34,488 nt of DNA from the NCBI GenBank assembly GCA_012719085.1, contig JAAYBA010000369.1, positions 1-34,488 on the forward strand, read 5' to 3'. The stretch comes from Planctomycetota bacterium. GTDB taxonomy: Bacteria; Planctomycetota; Phycisphaerae; Sedimentisphaerales; Anaerobacaceae. The notes beneath the pieces are model-generated. The model searched no databases. It was given only the letters and a program-made list of their open reading frames with translations, and was not told the DNA's origin. Below, piece by piece: positions 28,059 through 34,488 of this stretch; within the stretch, counting starts at the first letter, position 1, and each line of letters opens with the position of its first letter. Made by a program: the position numbers and the translations under genes.

Positions 28059-30173
28059 ATGCAACGATGGGTTTTGATTCTCCTGACGGTGCTCCTGCCC
28101 GACCTGTGCATGGGTCAGCGGGAAGCGGACCTGCTGATCTGCGATTTCGAAGGCCCGGACTACTGTAGCTGGGAAGTGACCGGCAACGCCTTCGGCAACG
28201 CCCCGGCCAGGGGAACCCTGCCGGGACAGTTGGTCGTCACCGGCTTTCGGGGCCGAGGCCTGGTCAACAGCTTCCTCAACGGTGACGAATCGAAGGGCAC
28301 GCTGATCTCGCCGCCCTTCGAAATCGAGCGCCGCTACATCCACTTCCTGATCGGCGGCGGTGGCTACCCCCGCCTGACGTGCATGGACCTGATCGTCGAC
28401 GGTCGGACCGTCCGCACCGCCACCGGACGCAACAACCGGCCGGGCGGCTCCGAACGACTGTCTTCGCGCGTCTGGGACGTATCCGACCTCGTCGGACGGA
28501 CCGCACGCATCCGCATCGTGGACAACCACGCCGGGCACTGGGGCCACATCACCGTCGATCACATCTTTCAGAGCAACTCGCAGACCGATTTCGACCAGAG
28601 CAAGGAACTTCTGCTCAGCACGCGATATCTCAACTTCCCCGTCAAGAACGGCGCCGCCAAACGGCGCGCTCGGATCGTGATCGAGGGCAACACCGTCCGC
28701 GAATTCGAAATCGAGCTGGCCGACGCCGATCCCGACTTCTGGGTCTTCCTGGACGTCAGCGCATTTCGCGGCAAGACGGCGACGATCGAGGTGGACGGTC
28801 TGCCCCGCTTCTCGCACGGCCTCAATCTCATCGGCCAGGACGACGAGATCAAGGGGGCCGAAGATTTGTACCGCGAGAAGCATCGCCCGCAGTTCCATTT
28901 CACCTCGCGACGCGGATGGAACAACGACTCCAACGGGCTCGTCTTCCACAAGGGTCTGTACCACCTCTATTACCAGCACAATCCCTACGGCATCCAGTGG
29001 GGCAACATGCACTGGGGCCACACCGTCAGCACCGATCTGGTCCATTGGACCGAGCTTCCTATCGCTTTGTATCCGCGGCAGTTCGGCGACTGGTGCTTCT
29101 CCGGCAGCGCCGTGGTCGATGTGAACAACACCGCCGGCTTCCAGAGCGGTGACGAGCCGCCCATCGTGGCCGCCTATACCAGCACCGGACGGGGCGAGTG
29201 CATCGTCTACAGCAACGACGGCGGACTGACCTTCACCGAATACGACGGCAACCCTGTCGTCAAGCACGCCGGACGCGACCCGAAGGTCATCTGGTACGGG
29301 CCGGGACGGCACTGGGTCATGGCGCTGTACCATGAGATCGACAACAAACGCACCATTGCCTTCTACACCTCCGACGATCTCAAGAGCTGGCACTACGCCA
29401 GCCTGATCGACGGTTTCTACGAATGCCCGGAGATCTTCGAGCTGCCCATCGACGGCGATGCGGACAATGCGCGATGGGTCCTGTACGCAGCTGACGGCGC
29501 CTATCGGATCGGCACATTCGACGGCAAGACCTTCACGCCTGAATCGGACAAGATCCGGTTCGACTACGGCAACTGCTTTTACGCCTCGCAGACCTACAGC
29601 GACATCCCGCCCGCTGACGGCCGGCGCATCCAGATCGCCTGGGGCCGCGTCGAGATGCCGGGCATGCCGTTCAACCAGATGATGCTGTTTCCCGTCGAGC
29701 TGACCCTGCGAACGACCGACGACGGGCCGCGGCTGTTCGCCGTGCCGGTCCGGGAGATCGAACGGATTCAAACGCCCCTTCGAACCTGGACGAACGAGAA
29801 GCTCACGCCGCGAAAGGACCTGCTCAGCGGCGTCCGGGGCGACCTGCTTCGCATCCGCACCCGCTTCGAGCCGGGCGATGCCGAACGCGTGACCCTGGAC
29901 ATCCGAGGCGTCCGCATCGTTTACGACGCCAAGACCCGCCAGCTCTCCTGCCTGGACAAGACCGCCCCGCTGTCACCCAAGGATGGCGCGATCGAGTTGG
30001 ACGTCCTGGTCGATCGCACCTCGATCGAGGTCTTCGCCAACGCCGGCCAGCTCTACATGCCGATGGGCGTCAAGTTCGCCGACGAGAATCGGTCGTTGCG
30101 TTTCTTCTGCGAGGGCGCCCCGATCGCCGTCGAGTCGCTGGAGGTCTCCGAGATCGCCTCGATCTGGCCATAA
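28059..30173 (+). CDS. Secreted GH32 fructan/sucrose hydrolase
   Basis: A 704-residue exported enzyme likely releasing fructose from levan, inulin or sucrose-type substrates. After a signal peptide (MQRWVLILLTVLLPDLCMGQ) come about 250 residues of beta-rich modules (FIGGGGYP-like phrase, WDVSDLVGRTARIRIVDN, WGHITVDHI), probably carbohydrate-binding. The five-bladed GH32 domain follows: nucleophile D290 in WNNDSNG, RDP with D407, and acid/base E455 in ECPEIFEL. A C-terminal beta-sandwich ends the chain (VDRTSIEVFANAG). The family usually has WMNDPNG, so two neighbours of the nucleophile differ. The ATG at 28059 is preferred because AAAGGG precedes it and a signal peptide follows; the frame is open 13 codons upstream. 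Confidence 0.93.
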   Translation: MQRWVLILLTVLLPDLCMGQREADLLICDFEGPDYCSWEVTGNAFGNAPARGTLPGQLVVTGFRGRGLVNSFLNGDESKGTLISPPFEIERRYIHFLIGGGGYPRLTCMDLIVDGRTVRTATGRNNRPGGSERLSSRVWDVSDLVGRTARIRIVDNHAGHWGHITVDHIFQSNSQTDFDQSKELLLSTRYLNFPVKNGAAKRRARIVIEGNTVREFEIELADADPDFWVFLDVSAFRGKTATIEVDGLPRFSHGLNLIGQDDEIKGAEDLYREKHRPQFHFTSRRGWNNDSNGLVFHKGLYHLYYQHNPYGIQWGNMHWGHTVSTDLVHWTELPIALYPRQFGDWCFSGSAVVDVNNTAGFQSGDEPPIVAAYTSTGRGECIVYSNDGGLTFTEYDGNPVVKHAGRDPKVIWYGPGRHWVMALYHEIDNKRTIAFYTSDDLKSWHYASLIDGFYECPEIFELPIDGDADNARWVLYAADGAYRIGTFDGKTFTPESDKIRFDYGNCFYASQTYSDIPPADGRRIQIAWGRVEMPGMPFNQMMLFPVELTLRTTDDGPRLFAVPVREIERIQTPLRTWTNEKLTPRKDLLSGVRGDLLRIRTRFEPGDAERVTLDIRGVRIVYDAKTRQLSCLDKTAPLSPKDGAIELDVLVDRTSIEVFANAGQLYMPMGVKFADENRSLRFFCEGAPIAVESLEVSEIASIWP

Positions 30174-30378
30174 TCGCCGGTCCGGCCCGCAACCGATACA
30201 CCTGAAGGGCCACAGGGGATGGCCGCCCTCTCCGTGCGCTGTTTTTTCCCAGACAGCACCCAAACGGCTGAACTGCGCGCCGGTTCGCACAGTAGGATCA
30301 ATCAAGTCTTATACCAAGTGAACCGTGTGCGTTGCATCGATTGCAGTGAAATACCGGTGTGTAAAGGGAGATTGAACT

Positions 30379-32181
30379 ATGGAAACGTTGCGAATCCGAT
30401 TCAGGCCGATTGCCCTGGCGATGATGGTCTTGTCGGCCGGGGCCGCCGTACAGGCCCAGCCGCCCGATGTGACCTGGACGTTTGGCGCCATCGGCTCGGC
30501 TTCATACCGACTGGACGCCTTCACCCCCGACGACGCCGCATTCGGGGCAATCGGCAGCGCCGACCCGACCCTGCCGCTGAAAGTGGGCAAACGCTATCAG
30601 GTCACCGTCACCGAATACGTCGTCCATCCCTTCGAGGTGATCGCGAAATCCACATCGCCGCTCCAGGACCAAGTGCTGCTGTCGATGGCGATCGCAGCAC
30701 CGTTCGAGTCGTCTCCCGATGTGAACTGGCAGGACAACGGCCGGGGAACGGTGGCGTTCACGCTAACGCCCGGGCTGCACGAGGCCATGACCGCATCGGG
30801 CCGTACGCCGGGATACCGATGCCGGCCGCATTTTATGGACATGCGGGGTGATTTCACCGTTACCGAGCCGCCGTCCGACGAAGGCATTGCGCCATCGCCA
30901 ATTCAGATCGACCTGGAGCCCATCGCGGTGGGACTGACCGCGCCGGTGGACCTGCAACCCGACCCGTCGACGCCGGGGCGACTCTATGTCGTCGAGCAAT
31001 CGGGCACTGTACGCGTGATCGACCAGGGCCAACTCCTCGACGCGCTCTTTCTCGACGTGCGGGACCGGCTCTATGCGCCGCTGGGCGTATTCCGTACACG
31101 CGATGCGAACGACTACGATGAGCGGGGCTTTCTCGGCCTGGCGTTCCATCCGGGCTATGCGAATGTCAACAGCCCCGGCCACCGAAGGCTGTATACCTAC
31201 ACAAGCGAACCGGTTGACGGGCCCGCCGATTTCACGCTGGAAGATCTCGATCCCAACGACATGAACCACCAGAGCGTAGTGACCGAATGGCAGTCGGCTC
31301 GCGACGGCAGCGCGGTCGAGCCGGATACGGCGCGGGTGCTGCTGCGCATCGATCAGCCGCAGTTCAACCATAATGGCGGACAGCTCGCCTTCGGTCCCGA
31401 CGGCTACCTCTATATCGCCCTGGGCGACGGCGGAGGCGCCAACGATGCCGAAGCCGGCCATGGTCCCAACGGCAACGGGCAGAACATCCACACCGTCCAC
31501 GGCAGTATCCTGCGCATCGATCCGTTGCCGCCCGAGTTGACACCCGGCAGTCGCAACGCCGCCGGCGCCAACGGCCGGTATCGCATCCCCTGGGACAACG
31601 AGTTCGTCGGCATCGACGGGGCCGATGAGATCTTCGCCTATGGCTTCCGCAACCCCTATCGGTTCAGTTTCGACCACCTCACCGGCGCCCTGATCGTGGC
31701 CGACGTCGGACAGGGTCTCTACGAGGAAGTCGACATCGTCCGCAAAGGCGGCAACTACGGATGGAACATCAAAGAAGGCGACTTCCTCTTTGATCCGGAA
31801 GGGGGCGGCGTCGAGGTGCCGTTCGAGGACCCGAGCCTGATCGATCCCGTGCTCCAGTACGATCACGAGGAGGGTCTGGCCGTCGTCGGGGGATTCCTCT
31901 ATCACGGAACGCAGGTCCCGCCGTTGCGCGGGCAGTATGTCTTCGGCGATTTCTCGCGGCAGTTCCGATCGCCCGACGGTCGCCTCTTCGTTGCCGACCT
32001 CTGGCTCGGGCAGATTCAGGAACTGCTCGTCGGCGATGACCGCCGTCCGCTCGGCTTGTTCCTCAAGGGGATGGGGCAGGACCTTGAAGGCGAACTCTAT
32101 GTCCTCGCCAGCAGCGCCTCCGGACCCTACGGCGAGACGGGAGTCGTCCTGAAGATCGTGCCGCAACGCCCAACTCGGTGA
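30379..32181 (+). CDS. PQQ-type sugar dehydrogenase with N-terminal cupredoxin domain
   Basis: A 600-residue exported oxidoreductase. Signal peptide: ALAMMVLSAGAAVQA. Residues about 30-162 look like a cupredoxin, with a possible copper set H83 (VVHPFEVIAK), C148, H151 and M153 or M155 in GYRCRPHFMDMRG. From about 178 a six-bladed propeller of the soluble glucose/aldose dehydrogenase type follows: GFLGLAFHPGY, FNHNGGQLAFGPDGYLYIALGDGGG, YGFRNPYRFSFD and DVGQGLYEEVDIV. A built-in copper site would pass electrons from PQQ onward. GGGAG lies 8 bases before the ATG. A T6 run at 30241-30246 lies between it and GH32 without a clear stem, so co-transcription is open. Confidence 0.88.
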   Translation: METLRIRFRPIALAMMVLSAGAAVQAQPPDVTWTFGAIGSASYRLDAFTPDDAAFGAIGSADPTLPLKVGKRYQVTVTEYVVHPFEVIAKSTSPLQDQVLLSMAIAAPFESSPDVNWQDNGRGTVAFTLTPGLHEAMTASGRTPGYRCRPHFMDMRGDFTVTEPPSDEGIAPSPIQIDLEPIAVGLTAPVDLQPDPSTPGRLYVVEQSGTVRVIDQGQLLDALFLDVRDRLYAPLGVFRTRDANDYDERGFLGLAFHPGYANVNSPGHRRLYTYTSEPVDGPADFTLEDLDPNDMNHQSVVTEWQSARDGSAVEPDTARVLLRIDQPQFNHNGGQLAFGPDGYLYIALGDGGGANDAEAGHGPNGNGQNIHTVHGSILRIDPLPPELTPGSRNAAGANGRYRIPWDNEFVGIDGADEIFAYGFRNPYRFSFDHLTGALIVADVGQGLYEEVDIVRKGGNYGWNIKEGDFLFDPEGGGVEVPFEDPSLIDPVLQYDHEEGLAVVGGFLYHGTQVPPLRGQYVFGDFSRQFRSPDGRLFVADLWLGQIQELLVGDDRRPLGLFLKGMGQDLEGELYVLASSASGPYGETGVVLKIVPQRPTR

Positions 32182-32209
32182 GGGCGCGCGCCGACAAGTC
32201 ACAACAGGT

Positions 32210-32566
32210 TCAACCGCCGAACAGCCTTTGGCGGAAAACAAAGAAGACCGCGCCGAGGATGCACAGGCCCGCCCAGAGATAGTCCAGCCGGATCTGCTCT
32301 TTCATGTACAGAATCGAGAACGGCACGAAGATCGTCAGCGTGACCGCCTCCTGGAGGATCTTGAGCTGCCCGACATTCAGCACGCAATGCCCCATCCGAT
32401 TGGCCGGGACCTGGATCAGATACTCGAAGAAGGCGATCCCCCAGCTCACCAGCGCCGCAATGATCCACGGCCGATGCGACAGGTTCCGCAGGTGCCCGTA
32501 CCAGGCGAACGTCATGAAGATGTTGCTGCAACACAATAGCAGCGTCGTCGTCAGAATCACACGCAT
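32210..32566 (-). CDS. DUF486 small DMT-like membrane protein
   Basis: A 118-residue membrane protein of the DUF486 family: TFAWYGHLRNL, SWGIAFFEYLIQVPANRMG and QLKILQEAVTLTIFVPFS match the family well, with four hydrophobic segments. It resembles small multidrug-resistance-like half transporters; its substrate is unknown. The ATG at 32566 has GAAGGGC about 9 bases upstream. A much longer open frame runs through it from upstream, but only this part is protein-like. It converges with the PQQ dehydrogenase gene, 28 bp apart. Confidence 0.92.
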   Translation of the reverse strand: MRVILTTTLLLCCSNIFMTFAWYGHLRNLSHRPWIIAALVSWGIAFFEYLIQVPANRMGHCVLNVGQLKILQEAVTLTIFVPFSILYMKEQIRLDYLWAGLCILGAVFFVFRQRLFGG

Positions 32567-32735
32567 ACACCAAGCCCTTCGACAGACCCGAACCCTCGCC
32601 GCGACCGCCGCGGCCGAGACCGAAGTATCAAACCCGAAATGCTGCGAATACACAAGGGGCGCCGTGCGGCCATGCGCTATTTGTGTGTGTGCAGGTGTCA
32701 GGGCACCGGCATCTCTGAGCCACTGAAGCGGCTGG

Positions 32736-32847
32736 GTGGCAGCCTCAAGTCCGCAGGACTTGGGGATGGCTGAAAGTGTCGGCGTCGCCGGACATAGAAG
32801 GCCCAATCGTACCCGCCATCCCCAAGGCTTCGCCTTGAGGCTGCCAC
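32736..32847. repeat. REP/BIME-like nested palindrome
   Basis: The gap 32567-32877 holds this 112-bp element and otherwise nothing recognised. The left arm (32736-32769) begins GTGGCAGCCTCAAG and ends CTTGGGGATGG. The right arm (32816-32847) is its inverted copy, ending CTTGAGGCTGCCAC. Each arm also contains its own small stem: AAGTCC-GCA-GGACTT on the left and AAGGC-TTC-GCCTT on the right. Paired palindromic units of this kind are typical of REP/BIME elements moved by IS200/IS605-like transposases; none is encoded here. Confidence 0.75.
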
Positions 32848-32877
32848 ACGCATGCCAGGATATTTTCACGCACACCG

Positions 32878-34488
32878 CTATTTCCTGCGGCGGGGTTTCC
32901 GCGCGTGGAGGCGGGTGATCTTGGCGAGCAAGTCGGGACGCTTTCGTTCGCGAAGGAACTCGGCGACGATCGTCCGGTTCTCGCTCTGGTAGTAGTGCAT
33001 CAGCGCCGCCTGAAGACGCTTCTCTTTGCGTGACGTCGGGACGTAGATCTTCTGTCCGGCCGCGTCGGCGCCTGATACGTACATCGCCGTCGAGAGCGTC
33101 AGCGGGATCGGCACGAAGTCCTGCACCTGCCTGGGCCGCCACGAGCGGGACACGAGGTACTCGGTCAGCCTCAGGGCGTCTTCGGGCCGACACGCCGGAT
33201 GGGCGCTGATGAAGTACGGCACGAGGTACGCCTCCTTGCCGACCCGCCGGCACGTCTCGGCGAACCGCCGCTCGAACTCCTCGAACACCTCGAAGTGAGG
33301 CTTGCCCATTCGGTCCAGCACGCCCGGGCAATAGTGCTCCGGCGCAACCTTCAAATGCCCGCCGACGAAGTGACGAACGAGCATGTCCAGATAGTCGCGG
33401 CTCTGGAGCGCCAGGTCGTGACGAATGCCGGAGGCAACGAAGACGTTGGTCCGCTTCGACCCGCGATCGCGCCAGCGGACGAAGGCCTCCATCATCTCGA
33501 GCATCGGACCATGGTCGAACCCGCCCCGCCCGCAAGGCTTGGGAAACAGGCAACTGGCCCGCCCGCAGGAAAGGTGTCCGGTACCTTTTTTCGGTTCCCC
33601 TTCCGATCGCGGGTCGAAAAAAGGTACCGGACACCCTTGGTTTTCCATGCCGTACATGTTCGCCGACGGCCCGCCGAGGTCCTCGATCGTCCCGCGAAAC
33701 CCCGGATGCAGGCGAAGCCGGTCCGCCTCCGCCAGCAGCGAGTCCAGCGAACGCGAACGAATCTGCTTGCCCTGGTGGGCCCCGATCGAGCAGAACGAAC
33801 AGCCGCCAAAGCAGCCGCGATGCGTCGTGATCGAGAACTGCACCGGCGTCAGCGCCGGCACGCCGCCGTCGCGGTCGTAGCGAGGATGCCACGCCCGGGC
33901 GAACGGCAGGTCGTAGAGGCCGTCCAGTTCCTCGCCGCTCAGCGGCTCGGCCGCCGGCATCACCACCAGCGTCCCAGGGTCCTGCTCCTGCACCACCGGC
34001 CGACCCGCCGGATGGGCCTGCGACTGATACTGCTGATGCGCCGCCATGAACAGCGTGACATCATCGGCCTGCTGCGACAGCGAAGGCAGGTGCACCGCGT
34101 CGTTGGGGACGGCGATGCCCCTGCGGGCGATGTACGCCGTGCCGGGGATGTCGGTCAGCTCGCCAATCGACCGGCCGGCGTCCAGACGCCTGGCGACCCC
34201 GGCCACCGCCCGCTCGCCCATCCCGTGGATCAGAAGGTCGGCCTTGGCATCGACCAGGACCGACCGCTTGAGCCGATCCTCGATGTAGTCATAGTGCACC
34301 AGTCGCCGCAGACTCGCTTCGAGCCCGCCGAGCACGATGGGCACATCGCGATACGCCTCGCGGGCGCGGGCGGCATAGACGAGCAGCGGCCGGCCCGGCC
34401 GAAGGCCCGTCGCCCCGCCGGGACTGTACACATCCTGCCGGCGCCGGTGGCCCAGCGACGCGTAGTCGTTCAGACGCGAATCGATGCA
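32878..34488 (-). CDS. ygiQ: YgiQ-family radical SAM protein, N-terminus beyond the right edge
   Basis: The frame runs 537 codons to the window end (upstream reading [19 protein letters not shown]), so the true start lies outside. [14 protein letters not shown] marks the B12-binding-like N-terminal part. The iron-sulphur motif CFGGCSFC is CxxxCxxC, in [18 protein letters not shown]. Further conserved text includes [41 protein letters not shown] and [11 protein letters not shown]. Between NMYGM and CGRASC lies an extra stretch of about 16 residues more than E. coli YgiQ, encoded by the palindromic insert at 33573-33635. The basic C-terminus ([10 protein letters not shown]) is typical. The reaction catalysed by YgiQ proteins is not established. 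Confidence 0.93.
   Translation of the reverse strand, partial: CIDSRLNDYASLGHRRRQDVYSPGGATGLRPGRPLLVYAARAREAYRDVPIVLGGLEASLRRLVHYDYIEDRLKRSVLVDAKADLLIHGMGERAVAGVARRLDAGRSIGELTDIPGTAYIARRGIAVPNDAVHLPSLSQQADDVTLFMAAHQQYQSQAHPAGRPVVQEQDPGTLVVMPAAEPLSGEELDGLYDLPFARAWHPRYDRDGGVPALTPVQFSITTHRGCFGGCSFCSIGAHQGKQIRSRSLDSLLAEADRLRLHPGFRGTIEDLGGPSANMYGMENQGCPVPFFDPRSEGEPKKGTGHLSCGRASCLFPKPCGRGGFDHGPMLEMMEAFVRWRDRGSKRTNVFVASGIRHDLALQSRDYLDMLVRHFVGGHLKVAPEHYCPGVLDRMGKPHFEVFEEFERRFAETCRRVGKEAYLVPYFISAHPACRPEDALRLTEYLVSRSWRPRQVQDFVPIPLTLSTAMYVSGADAAGQKIYVPTSRKEKRLQAALMHYYQSENRTIVAEFLRERKRPDLLAKITRLHARKPRRRK
33573..33635. repeat. 63-bp palindromic element inserted in frame within ygiQ
   Basis: Perfect 21-bp inverted repeats (33573-33593 and 33615-33635) flank a 21-bp loop. 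The left arm reads GGTGTCCGGTACC then T6 and CG. The total of 63 bp is divisible by three, and the minus-strand frame passes through without a stop, adding [20 protein letters not shown] to the protein. Symmetry, length and position in a variable loop indicate an inserted repeat, comparable to Rickettsia palindromic elements. Confidence 0.88.

Noticed and set aside
27858-29771. 637-codon minus-strand frame opposite GH32
   Set aside because: It covers the conserved GH32 motifs on the other strand and has no protein family features of its own.
30174-30378. Rho-independent terminator after GH32
   Set aside because: A T6 run exists at 30241-30246 but the nearest stem (GGCCA/TGGCC) is short and about 14 bases away.
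30763-32241. 492-codon minus-strand frame opposite the PQQ dehydrogenase
   Set aside because: The sense strand carries clear conserved motifs; the antisense product is rich in Val/Asp/Glu repeats with no domain.
32567-33892. N-terminal extension of the DUF486 frame to 33892
   Set aside because: Only the last 118 codons match DUF486. The extension crosses the REP-like element and the ygiQ gene in another frame.

Overview
The window is high-GC bacterial chromosome (roughly 60% or more by eye) with short intergenic gaps and several families of palindromic intergenic repeats. The gene content fits a Planctomycetota (Phycisphaerae-like) bacterium: a DUF1080 lipoprotein, secreted GH5 and GH32 glycosidases, a PQQ-type sugar dehydrogenase with a cupredoxin head, a fused gamma-alpha 2-oxoacid oxidoreductase, and abundant palindromic repeats. 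This assignment is an inference from gene content only. No rRNA, tRNA, CRISPR array, transposase or prophage gene was seen.

Layout. 1-3634: edge of a possible gene, then a type IIG/ISP-like restriction-modification gene broken by a frameshift and a stop codon. 3635-4856: 1.2 kb of non-coding tandem and palindromic repeats. 4857-10822 (minus): polA, a secreted GH5 glycosidase and a 62-kDa-class protein of unknown function with a transglutaminase-like Cys/His pattern. 10823-11210: repeat hairpin. 11211-16042 (minus): a compact run korA-korB-ABC ATPase-cheD-DUF2400 behind a good sigma70-type promoter. 16216-16692 (minus): a ferritin-like diiron protein, divergent from comEC.

16896-20935 (plus): comEC, a PhoA-type alkaline phosphatase and a 68-residue barrel-sandwich-like protein, closely spaced or overlapping. 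20961-25381 (minus): argG behind a strong promoter, followed at short spacing by a HEPN-like protein with an Rx4H motif, an MNT nucleotidyltransferase, a second HEPN protein, a prepilin peptidase and an OmpA-type lipoprotein. 25382-25741: MITE-like nested inverted repeat. 25742-27856 (minus): SemiSWEET-like membrane protein, DUF1080 lipoprotein and an EamA transporter. 28059-32181 (plus): GH32 fructan hydrolase and the cupredoxin/PQQ dehydrogenase. 32210-34488 (minus): DUF486 membrane protein, a REP-like element, and a YgiQ-type radical SAM protein that carries an in-frame palindromic insert and runs off the right edge.

How the parts fit. Sugar use is the clearest theme: secreted GH5, GH32, DUF1080 and PQQ dehydrogenase, with small transporters between them. 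KorAB supplies a ferredoxin-linked 2-oxoglutarate oxidation step. The features most worth following up are the three-gene HEPN-MNT-HEPN cluster, the palindromic element translated inside ygiQ, the repeat families beside the decayed restriction gene, and the cupredoxin-PQQ fusion.
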